Shown piece by piece: positions 1 through 5,485 of a stretch of 10,478 nucleotides of DNA. The first letter of the stretch is position 1, and every line of letters begins with the position of its first letter. The stretch is from Caulobacter sp. (GTDB lineage Bacteria; Pseudomonadota; Alphaproteobacteria; Caulobacterales; Caulobacteraceae), in contig JAQGIN010000050.1 in NCBI GenBank assembly GCA_028291125.1, positions 1 through 10,478 on the forward strand, in the 5' to 3' direction. The notes beneath the pieces were generated by a model. The model made no database searches. It had not been told where the DNA came from and saw only the letters and a program-made list of their open reading frames with translations. The position numbers and the translations under genes were made by a program.

Positions 1-200
1 TCCGCATCGCCGCCGGCCGCGAGGGCATGAGCCGCGAACTGCAGGCCCTGTGCTTCCTGGCCGGGGCCAATTCGATCTTCGTCGGCGGCAAGCTGCTGAC
101 CACGCCCCTGCCCGGCATGGACGAGGATTCCAAGCTGTTCCTCGACCTCGGCATGAAGCCGATGGCCGCGCCGAGCCAAGCGGTGCTGGCGGCGGAGTAG
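1..200 (+). CDS. bioB: Biotin synthase, C-terminal end (5' truncated by window edge)
   Basis: Radical-SAM enzyme that inserts sulfur into dethiobiotin, the last step of biotin synthesis, in the cytoplasm. Only the last 65 residues are visible, reading from the codon at position 3. They contain the conserved BioB stretch AGRE, then ALCFLAGANSIFVGGKLLTT, then a DLGM segment. Aligned from memory with E. coli BioB, the first complete codon (Arg, 3-5) corresponds to Arg260, the unusual arginine ligand of the [2Fe-2S] cluster. The radical-SAM CxxxCxxC motif would lie upstream, outside the window. The tail is about 20 residues shorter than in E. coli, which is common in this family. It ends six bases before the convergent AHSA1 gene. 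The family call is firm; operon membership cannot be judged. Confidence 0.93.
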   Translation, partial: RIAAGREGMSRELQALCFLAGANSIFVGGKLLTTPLPGMDEDSKLFLDLGMKPMAAPSQAVLAAE

Positions 201-206
201 GCGGCT

Positions 207-1133
207 CTAGGCGGCCGCCAGCAGCGCCGCCAGCTGATCGTAGCTTTCGGTCACGCCGGCCTCGAAGCCCGCCCCCATCATGCCGTCGCGATAGGCGTTG
301 CTCGGGAAGGTCATGGTGCGCGTCAGCACCGTGCGGCCCCATTCCCGCGTCAGGACGTGGACCACCTCGATCGCCTCGTGGGCGTCGAAGCCCTGGGTCA
401 GGACCAGACGGGTCGGCGGCTCGACCTGGCGGTATTCGCCCCAGAACCGGTGCGTCGACCCGTCCGGCGCGGTCTGCCGCAGGCTCCATTCGCCACCCGG
501 GCGGACGTCCATGGCCTCGACCACGCCGCCGCCGGCGCACCACCACCGGGCGAAGAGCTCCGGCTGCGTCAGGGCGTTCCAGACCCGTTCGGGCGGGGCG
601 TCGAAGGCGCGGGTCACCACCACGACCTTGTCGCCGATCTCGAAGTCGATCTTGCCGCCGCCACCGACCAGGTCGCCCAGCCGCTCGAGGCTCTGGCCCC
701 AGCCGGCCTTCATGCCGCCCAGCGCGCCGAGCACCAGCTCGCCCTCGGCCCTTTCGACCCGCGTCCGCAGCGTCAGCCGGGTGGCGCCGTCGCGTTCCTC
801 GAAGGTCAGGGTGTTGCGGTTGACGATGCCCCAGCCGCCGCCCGGGGCCTCGAAGGCCTTGGACAGGAAGACCAGGCGGCGCGGCCGGTCGATCTCGATG
901 AACTCGCCGCCCATGACGTGGTCATAGCCGGGACCGGCCATGCGCAACGAGATCTCACCGCCCGGCCGGGCGTCCAGCCGATGGATGATGTTCGTGCAGG
1001 CCAGCGGGCCCCACCATTTCGCGAAGTGGTCAGAGTCGGTGAAACAGTCGAACACCAGGGCGGCGGGCGCCTTGAAGGTGCGGGTCAGGGTGATTTCATA
1101 GCCCGCGCCGAGGGTCGTCGCTTGGTCGGCCAT
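207..1133 (-). CDS. Tandem AHSA1/SRPBCC-domain protein (two fused START-like domains)
   Basis: A 308-residue protein built from two copies of the AHSA1 (Aha1 C-terminal-like) SRPBCC domain, a helix-grip fold with a hydrophobic cavity. Domain 1 spans about residues 12-155, with FAKWWGP (37-43), DARPGGE (54-60) and GWGQSLERL (144-152). Domain 2 spans about 168-306, with FARWWCA (194-200), DVRPGGEW (209-216) and an ESYDQL helix (296-301). A glycine-rich linker (GGGG, 157-160) joins them. Most family members are single domains of about 150 residues, so this is a fusion or duplication. No signal peptide is seen, so it is probably cytoplasmic. It starts one base after the stop of the ArsR-type repressor gene (TGA-c-ATG), so the two are co-transcribed and probably translationally coupled. 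ArsR plus AHSA1 pairs are common in proteobacteria, but ligand and function are generally unknown. No substrate is claimed. Confidence 0.9.
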   Translation of the reverse strand: MADQATTLGAGYEITLTRTFKAPAALVFDCFTDSDHFAKWWGPLACTNIIHRLDARPGGEISLRMAGPGYDHVMGGEFIEIDRPRRLVFLSKAFEAPGGGWGIVNRNTLTFEERDGATRLTLRTRVERAEGELVLGALGGMKAGWGQSLERLGDLVGGGGKIDFEIGDKVVVVTRAFDAPPERVWNALTQPELFARWWCAGGGVVEAMDVRPGGEWSLRQTAPDGSTHRFWGEYRQVEPPTRLVLTQGFDAHEAIEVVHVLTREWGRTVLTRTMTFPSNAYRDGMMGAGFEAGVTESYDQLAALLAAA

Positions 1134-1134
1134 G

Positions 1135-1473
1135 TCAGTCCTCCGTCTTTTGCAATTGCGCCAGATAGTCGTCGAGGCGGTCGAAGCTCTGTTCCCAGAG
1201 CCGCCGGTAGTCGTCGAGCCACTCGGTGACCCGCTTCAGCGCCGCCGGCTCCAGCTTGGCCGGCCGCCACTGCGCCTCGCGGCTGCGGCTGATCAGCCCG
1301 GCCTTCTCCAGCACCTTCAGGTGCTTGGTCACCGCCGGCCCGGACATGGCGAAGGGCTTGGCCAGCTCGGTCACCGAGGTCTCGCCGCGCGACAGCCGCG
1401 CCAGGATCGCCCGCCGGGTCGGATCGGCCAGGGCGGCGAAGGTGGCGGACAGCGGGTCGGCGGCTTGCGGCAT
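1135..1473 (-). CDS. ArsR-family winged-helix repressor, non-metal type
   Basis: A 112-residue DNA-binding protein of the ArsR/SmtB fold. The N-terminal helix ALADPTRRAILARL (14-27) is the family hallmark. The helix-turn-helix covers about 33-60, with recognition helix SGPAVTKHLKVLEKAGL (44-60), followed by the wing and a C-terminal helix ending QSFDRLDDYLAQLQ. The protein has no cysteine and lacks the ELCVCDL metal box, so it is unlikely to sense arsenic, zinc or cadmium. It resembles the subgroup paired with AHSA1 proteins, whose signal is usually unknown. It is the first gene of a two-gene unit with the tandem AHSA1 protein. The upstream dyads at 1477-1506 touch its start codon, so autorepression is a strong inference. 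No clear Shine-Dalgarno sequence precedes the ATG, so the mRNA may be leaderless or have a very short leader. Confidence 0.92.
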   Translation of the reverse strand: MPQAADPLSATFAALADPTRRAILARLSRGETSVTELAKPFAMSGPAVTKHLKVLEKAGLISRSREAQWRPAKLEPAALKRVTEWLDDYRRLWEQSFDRLDDYLAQLQKTED

Positions 1474-1476
1474 AGG

Positions 1477-1506
1477 TAACCCATCGGTTAGATAACCTAT
1501 GAGTTA
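1477..1506 (-). promoter_or_regulatory. Paired dyad operator, probable binding site of the ArsR-type repressor
   Basis: Two 14-bp elements lie in a row on the plus strand: TAACCCATCGGTTA (1477-1490) and TAACCTATGAGTTA (1493-1506). Each is an imperfect dyad TAAC-N6-GTTA, and they match at 11 of 14 positions. They are 16 bp apart start to start, and the central junction is itself a dyad (GGTTA-ga-TAACC). A larger 7-bp inverted repeat, CATAGGT (1471-1477) and ACCTATG (1495-1501), includes the start codon. The site is AT-rich against a very GC-rich background and lies immediately upstream of the repressor gene. A repressor bound here would cover the promoter and start codon. Binding by this ArsR protein is inferred. 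Confidence 0.62.
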
Positions 1507-1651
1507 AATGCCGGCCGCGAGGATGTCAACCATGACCCGTCCTGGGCGTCACGGGTGGCGGATAGGGTCCTGCTGTTGGTGGTGGGCCGGCGGCCGGTCG
1601 ACGAACCGTGAGGGGCCATGGACACTTGGCTGAGCGCCTTCAGCGGGGCCG

Positions 1652-1682
1652 CCCTCGTCCTTCAACAAGCTCAGGATGAGGG
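1652..1682. repeat. Dispersed palindromic intergenic repeat, copy A (inverted relative to copy B)
   Basis: A 31-bp element with 10-bp arms, CCCTCGTCCT and AGGATGAGGG, one mismatch, around an 11-base loop. Read on the minus strand it begins CCCTCATCCTGAGCTTGTTG, which I recognise as the intergenic repeat widespread in Caulobacterales and Sphingomonadales genomes. It lies in the 295-bp gap between ptsH and the ArsR gene, in the opposite orientation to copy B 21 bp away. Nothing else gene-like is supported between 1507 and 1651. Whether the copies were spread by a transposase acting in trans is unknown. Confidence 0.7.
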
Positions 1683-1703
1683 CTAGTGTGGCGGCGGTGC
1701 AGT

Positions 1704-1743
1704 CGAAAACCTCATCCTGAGCTGTCGAAGGACGAGGTTTTCG
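1704..1743 (-). terminator. Palindromic repeat copy B, probable bidirectional terminator after ptsH
   Basis: A 15-bp inverted repeat with one mismatch, CGAAAACCTCATCCT (1704-1718) and AGGACGAGGTTTTCG (1729-1743), around a 10-base loop. The GC-rich core is flanked by AAAA on one side and TTTT on the other, the layout of an intrinsic terminator that works in both directions. It begins 25 bases after the ptsH stop codon, where the long chvI-to-ptsH transcript should end. The loop has lost one T relative to copy A. The sequence belongs to the same dispersed repeat family as copy A, so an intergenic repeat seems to have been taken over as a terminator. Termination itself is inferred. Confidence 0.6.
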
Positions 1744-1768
1744 CACCGCGGCGCCAAGTGGCCACAGG

Positions 1769-2047
1769 CTAGCGGTCCTCGTCGAACCGGTTGGCGACCA
1801 GGTCGGCCAGGGCCTCGACGGCGGCGTGGGCCTCGGGGCCCTCGGCGGCGATGTCGATGGTCGAGCCGATGCCGGCCGCCAGCATCATCAGACCCATGAT
1901 CGAGCGGGCGTCGACGCTGGTCCCCTCGCGGGCCACCGTCACCTCGGCGTCGAAGCCGGCGGCCAGCTTGACGAACTTGGCGGAGGCGCGCGCGTGCAGG
2001 CCGCGCTCATTGACGATCTCGACCGTCCGCGCCGCCGCTCCGCTCAT
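1769..2047 (-). CDS. ptsH: HPr phosphocarrier protein of the PTS
   Basis: A small 92-residue cytoplasmic phosphocarrier. The phosphorylated histidine is His18 in the motif GLHARAS (16-22). Ser49, in SIMGLMML (49-56), matches the regulatory serine (Ser46 of Bacillus HPr) that HPr kinase phosphorylates. Both sites are intact, so this HPr can take phosphate from enzyme I at histidine and from HprK at serine. Its start overlaps the EIIA stop by four bases (ATGA), and a GGGGGA Shine-Dalgarno lies just upstream, so it is translationally coupled. It is the last gene of the chvI-to-ptsH operon. With EIIA(Man) and HprK but no EIIB or EIIC nearby, a regulatory PTS role is likelier than sugar transport. 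Confidence 0.96.
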   Translation of the reverse strand: MSGAAARTVEIVNERGLHARASAKFVKLAAGFDAEVTVAREGTSVDARSIMGLMMLAAGIGSTIDIAAEGPEAHAAVEALADLVANRFDEDR

Positions 2048-2448
2048 TTTTCCCCCGCCAGCACGTAGGAGGCGACCGAGATATATTTGCGGCCGGCCTC
2101 CTGGGCGTGGGCGACGCAGGCTTCCAGCCCCTCGCGCTGGCGCACGCTGGCCAGCTTGATCAGCATCGGCAGGTTGAGGCCGGCGATGACCTCGGCGCGG
2201 GTCTGCTCCATCACCGAGATCGCCAGGTTCGACGGCGTGCCGCCGAACATGTCGGTGAGCAGGATCACCCCGCCGCCGGAATCGACTTCGGCGCAGGCCT
2301 TGAGGATGTCGCCACGGCGACGCTCCATGTCGTCTTCGGGGCCGATACAGATGGCGGCCACCGCGCCTTGCGGGCCGACCACGTGTTCCATGGCGGAGAC
2401 GAACTCCGCCGCCAGCCGCCCGTGCGTTACGATCACGAGCCCGATCAT
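2044..2448 (-). CDS. manX: PTS EIIA component, mannose/fructose (Man) family
   Basis: A single-domain EIIA(Man) of 134 residues that receives phosphate from HPr. The active-site histidine is His9 in the N-terminal strand MIGLVIVTHGRLA, and the conserved DMFGGTPSN loop is at 66-74. The length matches a lone EIIA domain; E. coli ManX carries a fused IIB domain that is absent here. The frame stays open further upstream, but ATG at 2448 is the right start because it puts the first beta-strand at residue 1, as in relatives. The ribosome site there is weak (AGG), and the hprK stop is 25 bases upstream. Rhizobial homologues are called manX. With no EIIB or EIIC in view, the phosphate probably serves signalling. 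Confidence 0.94.
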   Translation of the reverse strand: MIGLVIVTHGRLAAEFVSAMEHVVGPQGAVAAICIGPEDDMERRRGDILKACAEVDSGGGVILLTDMFGGTPSNLAISVMEQTRAEVIAGLNLPMLIKLASVRQREGLEACVAHAQEAGRKYISVASYVLAGEK

Positions 2449-2473
2449 GCCTGATCTCTCAAACGACGTCCCC

Positions 2474-2944
2474 TCACCCCCGCGGCGGGGAGGCCGCACG
2501 GTCGACTTTGATACGCCCGTTGGTCGCGGCATCCAAGATGCGTCTTAGCTTGCCGGGGGCCGCGACTTCTAGCGGCCAAATGTCGAAAACCGCAACAGAA
2601 TGACCCAAAATTGTCGCGCGAGGGCCTGACGGCAGGCGTTCAACGGCGTCCGGGCCGGTCTGGCAACATACCAGGGCGACGATTTCGCAGAAGCCCAGGG
2701 CCGGTTGCGGCAGGATTCCCACCCCCCGCGCCTCGATCAGGCCGGCCAGGGGATCGGGCGCGCGGCCGAACAGGCGGCCGCCGGACTCGAACACCAGCAC
2801 CCGGTCGTCGGCGACCAGGGAAAAGCCCTGATCGAGGGCGCGCAAGGCCAGATCGCTCTTGCCGATCCCCGACGGCCCCTCGATCAGCGCCCCCCGCCAC
2901 CGGCCGTCGAGGCGCAGGGCCAGCAGGCCGGCGTGGCGGATCAT
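2474..2944 (-). CDS. hprK: HPr serine kinase/phosphorylase, short alphaproteobacterial form
   Basis: Phosphorylates the regulatory serine of HPr (Ser49 here) and may reverse the reaction. The 156-residue protein has a Walker A loop GPSGIGKS (23-30), the VADDRV segment with its acidic pair (44-49), and the family signature EARGVGIL (71-78), which normally reads E-[IV]-R-G. Firmicute HprK is about 310 residues; this version lacks the whole N-terminal domain and keeps only the kinase core, as is usual in alphaproteobacteria. ATG at 2944 overlaps the chvG stop by four bases (ATGA), with GGGAG six to ten bases upstream, so translation is coupled to the sensor kinase. The C-terminal tail (AASPPRG) is encoded by a GC-rich hairpin and may not be ancestral. 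Confidence 0.93.
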   Translation of the reverse strand: MIRHAGLLALRLDGRWRGALIEGPSGIGKSDLALRALDQGFSLVADDRVLVFESGGRLFGRAPDPLAGLIEARGVGILPQPALGFCEIVALVCCQTGPDAVERLPSGPRATILGHSVAVFDIWPLEVAAPGKLRRILDAATNGRIKVDRAASPPRG

Positions 2945-4572
2945 TCGTGGCTCCCCCCCGGCTTGACCTCGGGCAGGCCGACGACGAAGCGGGCGCCCAG
3001 CACCTTGCCGGTCGAGTCGCGACGGTTCTCGGCGTGGATCTCGCCGCCGTGCGCCTCGACGATCTGACGGGCGATCGACAGGCCCAGGCCCGAATTGCCG
3101 CCGAACGCCCGGCCCTTGGGCCGCGAGGTGTAGAAGCGCTCGAAGATGGTCTCCAGATTGTCGGGCGGCAGGCCGGGGCCATCGTCGTCGATCGTCGCCA
3201 CCAGCTTGCCGCGGGCCCGGGCCAGGGTGACGCGCACCAACCCGTCGGCGGGGCTGAACGAGCGGGCGTTGTCGATCAGGTTGCGGAACACCTGGCCGAT
3301 CGGGGTCTCGCGGGCCATCAGCTGGGTCGGGCCATGCAGGTCGGGGGCGGCGTGATAGGTCACGCCGACGCTGAACGGCGCGTCGCCCGGACGCACCTGG
3401 GCCCCGTAGAGGCCGGCGATGTCGGCCAGCAGCCGGGCCAGGTCCAGCGGCCGCGGCGCGTCGCGCGACAGCTCGGCGTCGAGGCGCGAGGCGTTGGAGA
3501 TGTCGGTGACCAGCCGGTCCAGCCGGCTGACGTCCTGTTGCAATATGGCCAGCAGCCGGGCCCGGGCGATCGGGTCGCTGACCAGGTCGAGGGTCTCGAT
3601 GGCCGAGCGGATCGAGGTCAGCGGGTTCTTGATCTCGTGGGCGACGTCGGCGGCGAAGCGCTCGATGGCGTCCATCCGCTCCGACAGCGAATGGGTCATC
3701 TCCTCCAGGGCCCGCGACAGGTCGCCGAGCTCGTCGTTGCGGCGGGCGATGTCGGGCAGGGAGATGGCCCGCGCCCCCTCAAGCCGCACCCGGTCGGCGG
3801 CCCGCGCCAGCCGCAGCACCGGCTGGGCGATCAGCCGGTTGAGCAGCAGGCTGGAGATCAGGGTGGTGGCCACGGCCACCAGGATGAACGGCAGCAGCGC
3901 CTTGCGCTCGGCGGCGATGATCTCGTCGACGTCGCCGGCTTCCAGGGTCAGCACGCCGAGCACGGCGCGGACATGCTGGATCGGGATCGACACCGACACC
4001 ACCCGGTCGCCGCTTTCCGAGCGCCGGGCCCCGGCCACCAGGTCGCCGCGCATGGCCCGCGAGACCTCGCTCTGCAGGGCCCGCCGCGCCGCGATCACCG
4101 CCTCGGGCTTGCCGTCGCCGCGGCGGTCGAGGCGGAACACCGGCTGGCCGGGCTTGCGGGCCGGCGGCAGGCCGCTCTGCTCGACCCGATCGGCGACGGC
4201 GTAGGAATCGGCCAGCAGCTGGCCATGGGCGTCGAACAGCCGGGCCCGTTGCGAGCGGGGGATGAACAGCAGTTGCAGGATCTGGCTGGCGGTGGCGGCG
4301 TCGAGGCCGGGCTCGGGCTCGCCGACCGTCGCCGACTGGTCGATGACGTTGGCGATCAGCTCGCCCTGGGTGATCAGGCTGTCGATGCGGGCGGTGACCA
4401 GGCCGCTGCGCAGCTCGTTGAGCACCAGGGCCCCGCCGATCAGCACCATCAGGGCCAGGACGTTGAGCGCGACGATCAACCGGCCGAGGCGCGAGCCCCT
4501 CGGCCAGGTCAATCGTCGCCGGGCGGCCGCGCGCTCGGGGTCAGGATTCGCGGTAGCGATAACCGACGCCAT
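2941..4572 (-). CDS. chvG: ChvG sensor histidine kinase (envelope/acid stress)
   Basis: Inner-membrane sensor kinase, partner of ChvI; the family responds to acid, cell-wall and envelope stress. The 543 residues contain: cytoplasmic start; TM1 about 32-51; periplasmic sensor about 52-225; TM2 about 226-245; HAMP about 246-300; HisKA H-box FAADVAHEIKNPLTSIRSAI with phospho-acceptor His312; N-box FRNLIDNA (429-436); G1 DDDGPGLP (462-469); and G2 GGNSGLGLSI (491-500). The set is complete, so it should be active. I chose ATG 4572, which overlaps the end of chvI by 32 bases. No strong Shine-Dalgarno is seen there, so reinitiation after chvI is likely. A TTG at 4512, just before TM1, is a weaker alternative. 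The stop overlaps hprK by four bases, tying the sensor to the PTS genes. Confidence 0.94.
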   Translation of the reverse strand: MASVIATANPDPERAAARRRLTWPRGSRLGRLIVALNVLALMVLIGGALVLNELRSGLVTARIDSLITQGELIANVIDQSATVGEPEPGLDAATASQILQLLFIPRSQRARLFDAHGQLLADSYAVADRVEQSGLPPARKPGQPVFRLDRRGDGKPEAVIAARRALQSEVSRAMRGDLVAGARRSESGDRVVSVSIPIQHVRAVLGVLTLEAGDVDEIIAAERKALLPFILVAVATTLISSLLLNRLIAQPVLRLARAADRVRLEGARAISLPDIARRNDELGDLSRALEEMTHSLSERMDAIERFAADVAHEIKNPLTSIRSAIETLDLVSDPIARARLLAILQQDVSRLDRLVTDISNASRLDAELSRDAPRPLDLARLLADIAGLYGAQVRPGDAPFSVGVTYHAAPDLHGPTQLMARETPIGQVFRNLIDNARSFSPADGLVRVTLARARGKLVATIDDDGPGLPPDNLETIFERFYTSRPKGRAFGGNSGLGLSIARQIVEAHGGEIHAENRRDSTGKVLGARFVVGLPEVKPGGSHE

Positions 4573-5251
4573 ACAGGGTTTCGATGGAATCGAACTCCGG
4601 ATCGACCTGCCGGAACTTCTTGCGCATGCGCTTGATGTGGCTGTCGATGGTGCGGTCGTCGACATAGACCTGATCGTCGTAGGCGGCGTCCATCAGGTTG
4701 TCGCGGCTCTTCACGAAGCCCGGGCGCTGGGCCAAGGACTGCAGCAGCAGGAATTCGGTGACGGTCAGGCGCACCGGCTTGCCGTCCCACAGGCTGTCAT
4801 GGCGGGCCGAATCCAGGGTCAGCTTGCCGCGCTTCATGATCTTGGAGCCCGGCGTGCCGGCCGGGGCCGAGGCGGCGTCGTCCTCGTCGGGTCGCGCCCG
4901 GCGCAGCACCGCCTTCACCCGCTCCAGCAGCAGGCGCTGGCTGAAGGGCTTGTGGATGTAGTCGTCGGCCCCGAGGTTGAAACCGAGGATCTCGTCGATC
5001 TCGTCGTCCTTCGAGGTCAGCATGATCACCGGCATCTCGGAGGTCTGACGCAGGCGGCGCAGCACCTCCATGCCGTCCATGCGGGGCATCTTGACGTCGA
5101 GGATCACCAGGTCGGGCGCGTTCAACTCCAGCGCCTCGAGGCCGGCGGCCCCGTCATAATAAGCCTTTACGGTGTGGCCATGGCTTTCCAGCGCCAGGGA
5201 CACCGAGGCGACAATGTTCTCGTCGTCGTCGATCAGGGTGATTTCGGCCAT
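4541..5251 (-). CDS. chvI: ChvI response regulator (OmpR/PhoB type)
   Basis: Transcription factor phosphorylated by ChvG. The 236 residues have an N-terminal receiver domain (about 3-118) with acidic pocket Asp9/Asp10, phospho-acceptor Asp52 in LVILDVKMPRMDG, switch residue Thr79 and Lys101. A linker (about 121-136) leads to a winged-helix DNA-binding domain (about 139-234) whose recognition helix includes DDRTIDSHIKRMRKKF and which ends in the usual YGVGYRY. All catalytic residues are present. It is the first gene of a five-gene operon that also makes its kinase, HprK, EIIA and HPr. The upstream region (5252-5485) is shared with a divergent gene. Members of this family often regulate their own operon, but no binding site could be assigned here. 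Confidence 0.96.
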   Translation of the reverse strand: MAEITLIDDDENIVASVSLALESHGHTVKAYYDGAAGLEALELNAPDLVILDVKMPRMDGMEVLRRLRQTSEMPVIMLTSKDDEIDEILGFNLGADDYIHKPFSQRLLLERVKAVLRRARPDEDDAASAPAGTPGSKIMKRGKLTLDSARHDSLWDGKPVRLTVTEFLLLQSLAQRPGFVKSRDNLMDAAYDDQVYVDDRTIDSHIKRMRKKFRQVDPEFDSIETLYGVGYRYRES

Positions 5252-5485
5252 CGAGCCTGCTTGTTCCTTTGCGACCGCTCCAGGCGACCTTATCGACCGC
5301 GCGGTCCGTCTTCAACGCGCCACGCGGCCAAGCTTTCCGCGATGCTATGCGATCGCAGCGTGGCGTCATTGCGGCGTCGGCCGCCGCGGTCCGGCCACAA
5401 GGCCAATTTCGCCCCCGCCGGAGCTTTTCAACTCCGCCTTAAGGTCTGGCTGCCCATAAACCATGGCGGGGAGCCTCGGAACGGT
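5252..5485. other. Divergent control region between chvI and the 568-residue gene
   Basis: A 234-bp gap between two outward-reading genes, so it must hold both promoters. Visible in it are the palindrome GACCGCGCGGTC (5295-5306), the palindrome TGCGATCGCA (5348-5357), the stem GGCCG/CGGCC (5379-5396), a weak stem CGGAG/CTCCG (5419-5436), and a tiny upstream ORF at 5463-5489. As I remember it, in Caulobacter crescentus the ChvI-controlled small RNA ChvR is encoded beside and divergent from chvI, so a homologue could start here on the plus strand. I could not identify its promoter or a convincing U-tailed terminator, so no RNA gene is called. Confidence 0.45.
5289..5315 (-). promoter_or_regulatory. 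Possible chvI operon promoter with a 12-bp palindrome in the spacer
   Basis: On the minus strand, TTGAAG (5315-5310) and GATAAG (5294-5289) resemble -35 and -10 boxes, each 4 of 6 to consensus, with a 15-bp spacer that is shorter than ideal. They would start transcription about 30 bases before the chvI ATG. The perfect palindrome GACCGCGCGGTC (5295-5306) fills most of the spacer and could be a regulator site, though GC-rich palindromes arise by chance in such DNA. This is a guess from pattern only. Confidence 0.3.

Noticed and set aside
1135..1473. Arsenic or metal-sensing role for the ArsR protein
   Set aside because: No cysteine anywhere in the protein, no metal box, and no metal-resistance gene beside it.
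1549..1746. A 65-codon minus-strand frame between ptsH and the ArsR gene
   Set aside because: Most of it is translated palindromic repeat, and it has no ribosome site or recognisable relatives.
2611..4635. A 674-codon plus-strand frame opposite chvG
   Set aside because: It is antisense to a complete, well-conserved histidine kinase. Its translation is Gly/Arg/Gln-rich low-complexity sequence typical of shadow frames in high-GC DNA.
4262..5485. Upstream extension of the 568-residue gene's frame, which stays open for another 408 codons
   Set aside because: It runs antisense through chvG and chvI, has no ribosome site, and ATG 5486 fits the coding pattern. The open frame is a GC-bias effect.
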